This document shows, piece after piece, positions 8,773-17,493 of a stretch of DNA of 64,000 bases (its first letter is position 1; each line of letters begins with the position of its first letter). The stretch comes from Acetatifactor sp. (GTDB lineage: Bacteria > Bacillota > Clostridia > Lachnospirales > Lachnospiraceae), in contig JAILHH010000003.1 of NCBI GenBank assembly GCA_024695935.1, positions 62,001 through 126,000 on the forward strand, written 5' to 3'. The notes under the pieces were generated by a model. It was given only the letters and a program-made list of their open reading frames with translations. It did not search any database and was not told the DNA's origin. Position numbers and translations under genes: made by a program.

Positions 8773-8795
8773 TAAATGATCGGAGGTTTGGTATT

Positions 8796-9233
8796 ATGCA
8801 GTTGTCAAAGTTACAAAAAGACATGATGGAAGCCATGAAGGCTCACGATAAAGCCAGAAAGGAGTCAATCTCTGCCCTCTATTCCGCAGCAAAGAAACTT
8901 GCTATCGATGAGGGATGCAGAGACGATGTGCCGGATTCACTGGTCGATCAGGCTATCTTAAAGGAATTAAAGAGCGTCAAGGAACAGATAGAGACATGCC
9001 CGGCTGACAGGACAGATCTGCTGGATGAATACAAGGCAAGACTTTCTGTATTTGAAGAGTATGCTCCAAAGATGCTTTCGGCAGAGGAAGTTGAAGCAGT
9101 CATAAAGGATAAATTTGCCGATGTGATCGCTTCCGGTAACAAGGGAGCTATCATGAAAGCCGTGATGGGCGAACTCAAAGGTAAGGCTGACGGAAAAGTG
9201 ATCAATTCAGTTGTATCAAAACTTTGTAATTAA
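8796..9233 (+). CDS. GatB/YqeY domain protein
   Basis: A 145-residue YqeY-family protein related to the tail domain of the GatB subunit of tRNA amidotransferases. It is helical, with the characteristic C-terminal part IASGNKGAIMKAVMGELKGKADGKVIN. The family is thought to bind tRNA but has no proven catalytic role. ATG 8796 with GGAGG at 8782-8786 is preferred to the upstream in-frame start at 8730, which would overlap the glycosidase. It is followed by a clear terminator, so it may be co-transcribed with the GH3 gene 23 bp upstream. Confidence 0.85.
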   Translation: MQLSKLQKDMMEAMKAHDKARKESISALYSAAKKLAIDEGCRDDVPDSLVDQAILKELKSVKEQIETCPADRTDLLDEYKARLSVFEEYAPKMLSAEEVEAVIKDKFADVIASGNKGAIMKAVMGELKGKADGKVINSVVSKLCN

Positions 9234-9238
9234 GAATG

Positions 9239-9274
9239 GTGACTGCCCGGTTTTTTCCGGGCAGCCACTTTTAT
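9239..9274 (+). terminator. Intrinsic terminator after the YqeY gene
   Basis: CTGCCCGG (9243-9250), a TTTTTT loop and CCGGGCAG (9257-9264) form a GC-rich stem, extended by GTG/CAC across one mismatch. A T-rich stretch follows. Confidence 0.85.
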
Positions 9275-9352
9275 TAAAAATCTGTATCAGTTATTATTGA
9301 TTTACTTTATTTTAAGGGGATTTACTACTGTTTTTGGGGGAAGGTCATTTCT

Positions 9353-10333
9353 ATGTTTAAAAGGCTTGGCTTGTTAGGCTTGATTATGGTCATGAGTATC
9401 TCGACATTTGCGGGATGCATTAATGAGGACAATGAGACTGATCCTGCCGGAAATGAAAGTGATTATGTCATTTCCGATGGTCAGGAGGACGAGAAAAAAG
9501 ATGATGAAAAGCCCGTCTCTTTAAAAAAGAGCGATTATATGATGATGCCTGTAAAGGCCATCCTTATGGCTTATTATTGTGAAGAAGATTATCATTATGA
9601 TGCCACTGATCCGGTGTCATTTTGGAAGACCATGGATTATTTTGCCATGTTTTACGGTAATCCTGTAGGGGCCGATGAAGATGGCAGGGAAGTTTATGAT
9701 GAATTTACCATAAAACAATATGCGTCAGTTCTTTTCGGTAAGGGTGGCACACTTGCGGAAATGCCTTCGGATGAAAAGAACTGGGAATATGATCCCAATA
9801 AAAAGATGTATATCAGGGAGACAAGGGTCAGTTCGGAAGAGGATGTGGTGATCTATGATACATATTCTCCCGGTAACGGCTATATTTACGTGCTTTCATA
9901 TGTGGACAGAAAAGATCCGGAGGACATTGTATTTTACAATGTTGTTTTAAATTCAAACAAATATGAAAACCGCGGTGATTTTAAGATGAGTGCCGTGTAT
10001 TCACAGCCCTTGGAGTACAGGAATATTTCACTCGAAGACGGAACCTATTATACTTCCACCAAGGCCATCGCAAAGATCGAGGACACAGACCTTATCCTTA
10101 CTTGCAGGATCGATCAATATGATAATCTCTATCAGAATTACAAATTCGAGGGAAAAAACAATTTCCCGGTGACGCTCATAAACGGTAATGAGAGATATGG
10201 TGATATACTGAGTGCCGAGGAATTTAACGAGATATTTAATGCTCACCACAGTCTGGGTGATTTTAATATGCGTATAGAGATGGAAGATGACAGAGTCGAT
10301 TCCGTCATTGTTGCAGAACAAACCTACGAATAA
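9353..10333 (+). CDS. Uncharacterised lipoprotein
   Basis: A 326-aa protein with a lipoprotein signal peptide: KR near the N terminus, a hydrophobic core and the lipobox STFAGC, with the lipidated Cys at residue 21. An acidic, disordered linker rich in D, E and K follows up to about residue 60. The rest is a mixed globular region rich in Tyr and Asp that I do not recognise. It is expected on the outer face of the cytoplasmic membrane. A G-rich ribosome site (GGGGGAAGG) precedes the ATG. MgtC follows after 10 bp, suggesting co-transcription. Confidence 0.8.
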   Translation: MFKRLGLLGLIMVMSISTFAGCINEDNETDPAGNESDYVISDGQEDEKKDDEKPVSLKKSDYMMMPVKAILMAYYCEEDYHYDATDPVSFWKTMDYFAMFYGNPVGADEDGREVYDEFTIKQYASVLFGKGGTLAEMPSDEKNWEYDPNKKMYIRETRVSSEEDVVIYDTYSPGNGYIYVLSYVDRKDPEDIVFYNVVLNSNKYENRGDFKMSAVYSQPLEYRNISLEDGTYYTSTKAIAKIEDTDLILTCRIDQYDNLYQNYKFEGKNNFPVTLINGNERYGDILSAEEFNEIFNAHHSLGDFNMRIEMEDDRVDSVIVAEQTYE

Positions 10334-10343
10334 GGAGGCGCCT

Positions 10344-11045
10344 ATGGGATTTACGAACTTTTTGGATTATTTGGAGGAGTTTAATACCGCATCGATAATA
10401 TTGCGTCTGGTACTTTCAACTTTGTTTGGAGGTATTATAGGTATCGAGAGAGAAAGTAAGGGCAGAAGCGCCGGTTTCAGGACCTTTACCCTGGTGTGTC
10501 TGGCATCGGCTCTCGGAACCATAGTAAATCTTCATCTCTTTAATCTGACCGGAGCTGCTGACGTGGGACGAATTCCCGCAGCCTTGGTAAGCGGCATAGG
10601 ATTTTTGGGTGTGGGCACCATCATCATCACAAAGAGAAATCACGTAAAGGGTCTTACCACTGCCGCAGGTCTGTGGGTAACGGCTACACTTGGTATATCT
10701 TTGGGCGCAGGAATGATATGGGAAAGTTTGGTAGCCTTTGTGCTTGTGCTCATTACGGTCAGCGTCTTACAGAACATGAGTCATTACATTTCAAATCACA
10801 ACCGCGTCATCAATATATATATAGAGATGGCAAAGGAGAGTGATGCGGGCAAGATAATCAATTATGCCAGAAGCAATGATTTTTCCATTCTAAGTATGGA
10901 GAAAAAACGTGAAAAGATCACCAAGGATTGCGATATGGTGGTGAACCTGTCACTTAATCTTAAAAAGAGTAAGAGCCACGAAGAGATCATAAACGATATC
11001 GGAAAGATAGAAGGCGTTTTGTACATAGAAGAAGTATATAATTAA
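10344..11045 (+). CDS. MgtC/SapB family membrane protein
   Basis: A 233-aa membrane protein. The N-terminal MgtC domain has four or five helices and the signature GGIIGIERESKGRSAGFRTF. A soluble C-terminal domain of about 80 residues (from HNRVINIYIE), resembling an ACT-like regulatory fold, follows. MgtC proteins are linked to growth in low magnesium and, in pathogens, to intracellular survival through effects on ATP synthase. In commensal Firmicutes their role is unproven. AAGGAGG just before ATG 10344 fixes the start. A terminator follows directly. Confidence 0.9.
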   Translation: MGFTNFLDYLEEFNTASIILRLVLSTLFGGIIGIERESKGRSAGFRTFTLVCLASALGTIVNLHLFNLTGAADVGRIPAALVSGIGFLGVGTIIITKRNHVKGLTTAAGLWVTATLGISLGAGMIWESLVAFVLVLITVSVLQNMSHYISNHNRVINIYIEMAKESDAGKIINYARSNDFSILSMEKKREKITKDCDMVVNLSLNLKKSKSHEEIINDIGKIEGVLYIEEVYN

Positions 11046-11051
11046 CGAAAA

Positions 11052-11090
11052 CAAACCCATGGACGAATCCATGGGCCTGTTTTTTATTTA
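11052..11090 (+). terminator. Intrinsic terminator after mgtC-like gene
   Basis: CCCATGG (11056-11062) and CCATGGG (11069-11075) enclose a 6-base loop, extended by ACA/TGT across a small bulge. A run of T residues follows. Confidence 0.8.
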
Positions 11091-11207
11091 TGGGAGTATT
11101 AGGGATAGGGGTTTTTTATATTATGTCTTCTGTCTGAAATTATAATATATCCTTCAAAGAAAAAATTCAAAGGGTTGAGTAAAAGTTCATATCTTTTGCG
11201 TAAAAGT

Positions 11208-12065
11208 TTACCATTTTTTGCGAAAAACAGCCGGACTGATGCCCTCAACACGCTTAAAAGTCCTGGAAAAATAGTACAAAGCTCCCAGACCACAGTCATA
11301 TCCTATCTGCTCAACACTCTTTTTTGTAAAGCGAAGTTCCTCTTTTGCACGGGTTATCCGAAGGTTTAACAGATAATTGTTTATGGTTGTGCCGGTGTAG
11401 GCTTTAAAACGCCTGGTAAGATAATATTTGTTTATGAAAAATCTTTCGGAGAGAGAGTCCAGAGTGATCTTTTCTGAATAATGTTCACCCAGATATTCGC
11501 AGATCAAAGACATGGGCTCAGTATCCTTTGAAATATTATCCGAATCTTTTATCACAGTTTCCTCCATTATGAGGGTTATCAGTTCGTTCAGTTTTTGATT
11601 TATCTTTATATCCTTTATATAATCGCTTCCGGAGGCCAGGTTTTCCAGTTCTGTTTCGCAGTGCCTGAAAAGATATGTGTCGGTCGGTGAAAAGACCGGA
11701 TTCCCACCTCGCTCTTTGTATTTTTCGTAAATTCCTTTTAGATTTATCCCGTTAAAATGGATCCACCCTATGGTCCAGAGGTCCTCACTGCTTTCGTGAT
11801 AATAGTTTTTGCTGCAGTCGATAAAGACGCAGTCACCTGCCTTAAGGTCGTATTTTGACCCGTCATAGAACAGGATTCCTTTTCCTTTGTGCACCTCAAA
11901 AAAAAGATAGGAATTTAAGCCTTTCTTTGAACTTTTGTGAGGTTTAATGGAAGTTGACATGCCTATCTCCTGCAGATGCAGGAGATTTTCTTTTGCAAAA
12001 ACAGTGGGCGTATAAAGGATGCGGTGAGATCTGACAAGCTCACCGCTGTAGTTTTCTATGTCCAT
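11208..12065 (-). CDS. AraC-family transcriptional regulator
   Basis: A 285-aa protein with an N-terminal cupin-like sensor domain (about 20-140, including LKAGDCVFIDCSKNYYHE). The C-terminal double helix-turn-helix of the AraC/XylS type lies at about 185-285, with the second-helix signature GYDCGLGALYYFSRTFKRVEG. Such proteins usually sense a sugar. It is transcribed away from gmd across a 179-bp gap that holds two copies of a TGCAA-TATATTG motif. This supports control of the GDP-fucose operon or of its own gene (inference). The ligand is unknown. Confidence 0.9.
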   Translation of the reverse strand: MDIENYSGELVRSHRILYTPTVFAKENLLHLQEIGMSTSIKPHKSSKKGLNSYLFFEVHKGKGILFYDGSKYDLKAGDCVFIDCSKNYYHESSEDLWTIGWIHFNGINLKGIYEKYKERGGNPVFSPTDTYLFRHCETELENLASGSDYIKDIKINQKLNELITLIMEETVIKDSDNISKDTEPMSLICEYLGEHYSEKITLDSLSERFFINKYYLTRRFKAYTGTTINNYLLNLRITRAKEELRFTKKSVEQIGYDCGLGALYYFSRTFKRVEGISPAVFRKKW

Positions 12066-12125
12066 GATCGTTTATCCTTTTTTTAAAAATCTGTCATGAA
12101 AAGTATAAAACAAATGTCAATATAA

Positions 12126-12205
12126 TGCAAATATATTGCAATATTAGTCATTTATAATGCTTACGCAAAGGTTTATATTAAAACAAGAAAATGCAAGTAT
12201 ATTGG
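12126..12205. promoter_or_regulatory. Repeated TGCAA-N-TATATTG motif between AraC gene and gmd
   Basis: TGCAAATATATTGC (12126-12139) is an inverted repeat (TGCAA, ATATA, TTGCA). A near copy, TGCAAGTATATTGG, sits at 12192-12205, 66 bp downstream, close to six helical turns. AraC proteins often bind such direct repeats, so these are candidate operators for the divergent regulator. Confidence 0.45.
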
Positions 12206-12244
12206 TTTTACAATACAAAATCTATAAAAAGAGAGGTATAAAAA

Positions 12245-13273
12245 TTGAAAAAAGCGCTTATTACAGGAGTTACCGGACAGGATGGTTCATATCTTTCAGA
12301 GTTTTTACTGGAGAAAGGATATGAGGTACACGGAATGATCCGTCGTTCCTCTGTGGATTTCAGAGAAAGGATTCATCATCTGGAAGGAAATCCTGATTTT
12401 CATCTTCACTATGGGGATCTGTCCGATTCCATGTCGATCATGAAGATCATATCAAAGGTAAGACCCGATGAGATATACAATCTGGCTGCTCAGAGCCATG
12501 TTCAGGTTTCTTTTGATGTACCCGAATATACGGCAGATGTGGTTGCCACGGGAGTTCTCAGGATACTGGAGGCCGTAAGACTCTGCGGACTTTCCGATTC
12601 CTGCAGGATATATCAGGCATCCACGTCCGAGCTTTTCGGTAAGGTTGAGGAGGTTCCTCAAAGAGAGACGACTCCTTTTCATCCTTATTCTCCCTATGCT
12701 GTTGCAAAACAGTACGGTTACTGGATCGTTAAGGAATACAGAGAGGCATATAACATGTTTGCCTGCTCAGGTATTTTGTTTAATCATGAATCAGAGAGAA
12801 GAGGAGAGACTTTCGTCACAAGAAAGATCACCTTGGCTGCTGCAAGGATCGCCGCAGGAAAACAGGACAAGCTTTATCTCGGTAATCTGTCCAGTTTAAG
12901 AGACTGGGGATACGCCAAGGATTACGTGGAATGTATGTGGCTCATCCTTCAAAACGAAAAACCCGATGATTTTGTCATCGCAACGGGAGAGCAGCATTCC
13001 GTAAGAGAGTTTGCCACATTGGCTTTTCATTATGCGGGAATTGAACTTGAGTGGAAAGGCGAGGGCATGGAAGAAAAGGGATATGACAAACAGACCGGAA
13101 AGGTACTTGTGGAAGTAAGCCCTGACTTTTACAGACCTACGGACGTGGTAAATCTCTGGGGAGATCCCACAAAGGCAAAGACAGAACTTGGATGGAATCC
13201 CACAAAGACTTCTTTCGATGAATTGGTAAAGATAATGACTGAAAGCGATATTAAAAAGGTCAGCAGAGAATAG
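12245..13273 (+). CDS. gmd: GDP-mannose 4,6-dehydratase
   Basis: Converts GDP-mannose to GDP-4-keto-6-deoxymannose, the first step to GDP-L-fucose. A short-chain dehydrogenase of 342 aa with the NADP-binding motif [14 protein letters not shown] at the N terminus and the catalytic STSELFGK and [10 protein letters not shown] (Tyr-x3-Lys) motifs. [19 protein letters not shown] is a Gmd hallmark. It starts with TTG at 12245 after a GAGAGG site. It is the first gene of a tight gmd-fcl-manC-manA-HAD series, all on one strand. Confidence 0.96.
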   Translation: MKKALITGVTGQDGSYLSEFLLEKGYEVHGMIRRSSVDFRERIHHLEGNPDFHLHYGDLSDSMSIMKIISKVRPDEIYNLAAQSHVQVSFDVPEYTADVVATGVLRILEAVRLCGLSDSCRIYQASTSELFGKVEEVPQRETTPFHPYSPYAVAKQYGYWIVKEYREAYNMFACSGILFNHESERRGETFVTRKITLAAARIAAGKQDKLYLGNLSSLRDWGYAKDYVECMWLILQNEKPDDFVIATGEQHSVREFATLAFHYAGIELEWKGEGMEEKGYDKQTGKVLVEVSPDFYRPTDVVNLWGDPTKAKTELGWNPTKTSFDELVKIMTESDIKKVSRE

Positions 13274-13306
13274 TTTTATTAAAGTCAAAAAGAGGTAGAT
13301 ACAGTT

Positions 13307-14251
13307 ATGATGGAAAAAGATCCAAAAATATATGTGGCAGGTCACCGAGGAATGGTTGGTTCAGCCATTGTAAGAGAATTAAAAAGACAGGGATATAACA
13401 ATATAATCACCAGAACCCATGCAGAGCTTGATCTTTGCAGACAGCCGGATGTGGAAGACTTTTTTAAACAGGAGAAGCCGGAATATGTGTTTTTAGCTGC
13501 GGCAAAGGTGGGTGGTATCGTAGCAAACCAGGAAGCTTTGGCGGATTTTATGTATTACAACATGACACTGGAGATGAATGTGATCCACTCCGCATGGGAG
13601 AACGGATGTAAAAAACTGGAGTTTCTCGGAAGCAGCTGTATTTATCCCAGGCTTGCTCCCCAGCCCATGCCGGAAAGCTGCCTCCTCACGTCAGAGCTTG
13701 AAAAGACCAACGAGGCATATGCCCTTGCAAAGATATCCGGTTTAAAGTATTGCGAGTTTTTAAACCGCCAGTACGGAACAGACTATATTTCCGTTATGCC
13801 CACAAACCTTTACGGACCCAATGATAATTATCATCCAACCCATTCCCATGTGCTTCCTGCCCTTATCAGGCGCTTCCACGAGGCAAAGGTTTCCGGAGCA
13901 AAATCCGTTACCTGCTGGGGGGACGGATCGCCTTTGAGAGAGTTTTTGTATGTGGATGATCTGGCAAATCTGTGCGTTTTTTTGATGAACAATTACAGCG
14001 GAAACGAGACTGTAAATGCGGGTACAGGTAAGGAATTATCCATAAAAGAGCTCACCATGCTTGTGGCAAAGGTTGTGGGATATGAAGGTGAGATACTTTG
14101 GGATACATCAAAGCCAAACGGCACACCCAGAAAGCTTTTGGATGTCTCAAAGGCTACAAAGCTTGGCTGGACATACAAAACAGAGCTTGAGGATGGTATC
14201 AGACTTTCCTATGATGACTTTTTGAACAATTCCATGCGTGCGGAAAGATAA
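13307..14251 (+). CDS. fcl: GDP-L-fucose synthase
   Basis: Epimerises and reduces GDP-4-keto-6-deoxymannose to GDP-L-fucose. The 314 aa contain the NADPH motif GHRGMVGSA, the SSCIYPRLAPQPMPES region of the WcaG family and the catalytic YALAKISGLKYCE (Tyr-x3-Lys). It follows gmd by 33 bp with an AGAGG site, and manC begins 24 bp later. The neighbouring genes supply its substrate, so the operon assignment is strong. Confidence 0.95.
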   Translation: MMEKDPKIYVAGHRGMVGSAIVRELKRQGYNNIITRTHAELDLCRQPDVEDFFKQEKPEYVFLAAAKVGGIVANQEALADFMYYNMTLEMNVIHSAWENGCKKLEFLGSSCIYPRLAPQPMPESCLLTSELEKTNEAYALAKISGLKYCEFLNRQYGTDYISVMPTNLYGPNDNYHPTHSHVLPALIRRFHEAKVSGAKSVTCWGDGSPLREFLYVDDLANLCVFLMNNYSGNETVNAGTGKELSIKELTMLVAKVVGYEGEILWDTSKPNGTPRKLLDVSKATKLGWTYKTELEDGIRLSYDDFLNNSMRAER

Positions 14252-14275
14252 GAATAAAGAAACTGAGGTAGGAAT

Positions 14276-15586
14276 ATGAATATAATTTTGCTGTCGGGCG
14301 GATCCGGAAAAAGACTCTGGCCTCTGTCAAATGATGTCAGAAGTAAGCAGTTTATAAAGATTTTTAAGGACGACAACGGTGAGTACGAGTCCATGGTACA
14401 AAAAATGTACAGAAAGATAAATGAGATAGACAAGGGCTCAAAGATCACCATTGCAACAAGTAAGACCCAGGTTTCAGCAATTCACAATCAGCTTGGTGAA
14501 AATGTGGGAATTTCCGTTGAACCCTGCAGAAGGGATACTTTCCCCGCCATTGCCTTAGCCGCAGCCTTTCTGAAATACAGGCAGAACGTGGCTGAAGACG
14601 AGGCGGTTGTGGTATGCCCTGTGGATCCATATGTGGAGGACGGATATTATGAGGCCTTAAAGGAACTTGACGAGGAAGCCTTAAAGGGTGAGGCAAATCT
14701 GGTGCTCATGGGAATCGAGCCCACGTATCCTTCCGAAAAATACGGTTATATCATTCCCGAAACCACAGAAAAGATTTCTAATGTGAAATATTTTAAGGAA
14801 AAGCCAAACCTGGAGGTTGCCAGGGAATATTTAAAGCGCGGAGCCCTTTGGAACGGCGGAGTTTTTGCATTTAAACTTAAGTATCTGTTGGAAAAAGCCC
14901 ACGAACTCATAGATTTTACAGATTATGACGATCTTTTTGCAAAATATGAAAGCCTTGAAAAGATCAGCTTTGACTATGCCGTGGTGGAAAAGGAAGAGAA
15001 TATCAAAGTCATCAGATATAAGGGCGAGTGGAAGGATCTGGGAACCTGGAATACTTTGACCGAAGCCATGGATGAGAACATCATCGGCAATGCAAAGATG
15101 AATGAAAATTGTGAAAATGTCCATATCATCAATGAGATGGATGTACCTGTCATGGCTTTTGGATTAAAGGATGTGGTGATCTCTGCTTCGCCGGACGGAA
15201 TACTGGTTTCGGATAAGGGAGAGTCATCTTATATTAAGCCCTACGTGGATGCCTTGGACGGTGAGATCATGTATGCCGAAAAGAGCTGGGGCAACTATCA
15301 GGTACTTGATACGGAAAATGATTCCATGACCATAAAGGTTAAGCTTATGGCCGGACACGGAATGAATTATCATGCCCACGAAAAGCGTGATGAGGTCTGG
15401 GTCGTGACCCACGGTATGGGAACCACCTATGTGGACGGCATGGAGCAGTCCGTAAAGCCGGGAGACGTGATAACCATGCAGGCAGGATGTAAGCACAAGA
15501 TTACTGCAAAGACGGATCTTATTTTGGTGGAAGTGCAGCTGGGTACGGAGATTAGTGTTCATGACAAACAAAAATTTGAGGAGTGA
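14276..15586 (+). CDS. manC: Mannose-1-phosphate guanylyltransferase with C-terminal cupin
   Basis: Makes GDP-mannose from GTP and mannose 1-phosphate. The N-terminal nucleotidyltransferase domain has the pyrophosphorylase motif GGSGKRLWPLS and the FKEKP motif. The C-terminal cupin (about 345-436, with GHGMNYHAHEKRDE and PGDVITMQAG) is the type II phosphomannose isomerase module of ManC/AlgA-type bifunctional enzymes. At 436 aa it is slightly shorter than most. Since a separate class I manA follows immediately, the cupin may be redundant or regulatory. The genes overlap by about 26 bases. Confidence 0.93.
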   Translation: MNIILLSGGSGKRLWPLSNDVRSKQFIKIFKDDNGEYESMVQKMYRKINEIDKGSKITIATSKTQVSAIHNQLGENVGISVEPCRRDTFPAIALAAAFLKYRQNVAEDEAVVVCPVDPYVEDGYYEALKELDEEALKGEANLVLMGIEPTYPSEKYGYIIPETTEKISNVKYFKEKPNLEVAREYLKRGALWNGGVFAFKLKYLLEKAHELIDFTDYDDLFAKYESLEKISFDYAVVEKEENIKVIRYKGEWKDLGTWNTLTEAMDENIIGNAKMNENCENVHIINEMDVPVMAFGLKDVVISASPDGILVSDKGESSYIKPYVDALDGEIMYAEKSWGNYQVLDTENDSMTIKVKLMAGHGMNYHAHEKRDEVWVVTHGMGTTYVDGMEQSVKPGDVITMQAGCKHKITAKTDLILVEVQLGTEISVHDKQKFEE

Positions 15587-16580
15587 TCTTCCTTTTATTC
15601 TGGAGCCGGCCTGCAAGGATTATCTGTGGGGCGGTGACAGGTTAATAAAAGAATTCGGTAAAAACACGGAGTCTCTCCCGCTTGCGGAAAGCTGGGAATG
15701 CTCCACCCACAGAGACGGAGAGAGCCTGGTAAAAACGGGATATTTTAAGGGTATGAGTCTTAGAGATGTGCTGAAAAACAATCCCGGATTTTTGGGAGAA
15801 GCTTATTTTAAGCTTATAGGCATTGGGGATTACGAAGGGGATCTGCCCATTTTGGTAAAACTCATCGATGCAAAGGAAAAGCTCTCTCTCCAGGTTCATC
15901 CGGATGATGATTATGCCTTTGAAAATGAGGATAAGCAGCTTGGAAAAGCAGAAATGTGGTATGTTTTAAAGGCTGAAAAAGATTCTGAGATCCTGGTTGG
16001 ATTTAACAGAAAAATATCGGCCACGGAGTTTGAAAACGCTCTGAAAAAGTCTGACATAAATAAATTTATGAACAGAGTTTCCGTGAAAGAGGACGATGTA
16101 TATTATATTCCGCCGGGAACCGTTCACGCAATCGGAGCAGGGGTGCTTATAGCAGAAATACAGGAAAATTCCAATCTGACTTACAGGCTTTATGATTATG
16201 ACAGACTGGATAAGTCTGGAAACAAGCGTCCCCTCAATATCAAAAAAGCCATGGAAGTCATAAGATTTGATGAGAGCGTTACCACAAGACAGCCTTTACG
16301 AGTTTTAAAATACGAAAAGGGCTGTGCAAGAGAACTTTTAAACAGATGTAAATATTTCGAAGTATACAGGATACTCCTTAATTCCGACAGTGGGGTCAAA
16401 TATGAAACTGATACTATTTCGTACAGAGTTTTGCTTTGTTACGATGGTTGTGGTACAATAAAAAATGACACTGAGGAATTTTCCCTGGACTTTAAAAAAG
16501 GGGATTGCGTATTCTTTGCCGCAAGTAAAATGGATTTTACCATTGCGGGACAGGCATCATTTTTGGATGTCAGAGGCTGA
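15561..16580 (+). CDS. manA: Mannose-6-phosphate isomerase, class I
   Basis: Interconverts fructose 6-phosphate and mannose 6-phosphate, feeding the GDP-mannose pathway. Zinc-site motifs are visible: LSLQVHPDDDYA, KAEMWYVL and the later GTVHAIGAG. The frame opens with GTG 15555; ATG 15561 is preferred, with CGGAG about 10 bp upstream (340 aa). The start lies inside the 3' end of manC, so the two are probably translationally coupled. With manC, gmd and fcl it completes the route to GDP-L-fucose except for a phosphomannomutase. Confidence 0.92.
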   Translation: MTNKNLRSDLPFILEPACKDYLWGGDRLIKEFGKNTESLPLAESWECSTHRDGESLVKTGYFKGMSLRDVLKNNPGFLGEAYFKLIGIGDYEGDLPILVKLIDAKEKLSLQVHPDDDYAFENEDKQLGKAEMWYVLKAEKDSEILVGFNRKISATEFENALKKSDINKFMNRVSVKEDDVYYIPPGTVHAIGAGVLIAEIQENSNLTYRLYDYDRLDKSGNKRPLNIKKAMEVIRFDESVTTRQPLRVLKYEKGCARELLNRCKYFEVYRILLNSDSGVKYETDTISYRVLLCYDGCGTIKNDTEEFSLDFKKGDCVFFAASKMDFTIAGQASFLDVRG

Positions 16581-16594
16581 TCGGAGGCAAAATT

Positions 16595-17428
16595 ATGGCT
16601 TATCTTGATATCTTTGGAAAAGACGCTTCGTCTATTAAAAACAAAAAGCTGTTTCTCCTTGATATGGACGGAACCATTTATCAGGAGGATGATATTTTCG
16701 ACGGAACTCTGCCCATGATAGGGGCCATAATGGAGGCCGGTGCAAAATATCTTTTTATCACCAACAATTCATCAAAGTCTGTGATATCCTATGTGCATAA
16801 GGTTCACGCCATGGATATAGAGGCGACGGAGGACACATTTTTTACATCCTCCCAGGCTACGGCAATGTATATAAAAAACAATTATCCGGGCAGAAAGGTT
16901 TACTGTCAGGGAACTCTGTCTCTGATAAATGAGTTTAAAAACAGCGGTATAGATATCACGGAAGACATAGAGGGTGATATCGGTGTATGCGTGGTGGGTT
17001 TTGATACGGAGATCACGGGAGCAAAGCTCAGAAAGACCAGTGAGGTCCTTACCAGATTTAAAAATATACCCTATATTGCCACAAATCCCGACTACAGATG
17101 CCCCGTTTCCTTCGGATATATTCCGGACTGCGGTTCCATGTGCATAGGGCTTGAATATGCAACCGGCAGAAAACCGGTATTTATCGGAAAACCTGAGCCT
17201 ACCATGATAAATATCGCCATGGAAAAACACGGTGTGAGCAGGGAAGAGACTCTGGTGATCGGTGACAGGCTTTATACCGACATAGCCTCGGGAATCAATG
17301 CAGGTGTTGATACGGTTTGCGTCTTGACAGGGGAGGCAACCCTGGATGATATAAATGCCAGTGAGTACAAGCCCACATATGTACTTAATTCTGTAATGGA
17401 TATATATCAGATACTTAATTCATATTAA
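16595..17428 (+). CDS. HAD-IIA family phosphatase (NagD/AraL-like)
   Basis: A 277-aa phosphatase with motif I LLDMDGTIYQ (both Asp present), the TNNSS motif II, a lysine in FIGKPEP and motif IV GDRLYTDI. The type IIA cap between motifs II and III matches NagD/AraL-type sugar phosphatases. It lies 14 bp after manA with a CGGAGG site and ends the operon. It is not a PMM2-type phosphomannomutase, since the cap type differs. It may remove misrouted sugar phosphates of the pathway (inference). Confidence 0.88.
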   Translation: MAYLDIFGKDASSIKNKKLFLLDMDGTIYQEDDIFDGTLPMIGAIMEAGAKYLFITNNSSKSVISYVHKVHAMDIEATEDTFFTSSQATAMYIKNNYPGRKVYCQGTLSLINEFKNSGIDITEDIEGDIGVCVVGFDTEITGAKLRKTSEVLTRFKNIPYIATNPDYRCPVSFGYIPDCGSMCIGLEYATGRKPVFIGKPEPTMINIAMEKHGVSREETLVIGDRLYTDIASGINAGVDTVCVLTGEATLDDINASEYKPTYVLNSVMDIYQILNSY

Positions 17429-17429
17429 A

Positions 17430-17483
17430 AAAGAAGCTGTAAACACTTTTGTTTTAATTAACGAAAATGTTTGCAGCTTCTTT
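17430..17483. terminator. Bidirectional terminator between converging operons
   Basis: AAAGAAGCTGTAAACA (17430-17445) pairs with TGTTTGCAGCTTCTTT (17468-17483) with one G-U pair. A and T runs on both flanks let it work in both directions, between the HAD gene and the minus-strand activase gene. Confidence 0.8.
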
Positions 17484-17493
17484 ATGTATTTAT

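Noticed and set aside
12142-12158. gmd promoter from TTGCAA and TATAAT
   Set aside because: The spacer is only 11 bp, too short for a sigma-A promoter. No other clear pair was found before gmd.
16595-17428. Missing phosphomannomutase of the GDP-fucose operon
   Set aside because: The HAD cap type is IIA (NagD-like), whereas HAD phosphomannomutases have a type IIB cap. The motifs fit a phosphatase.
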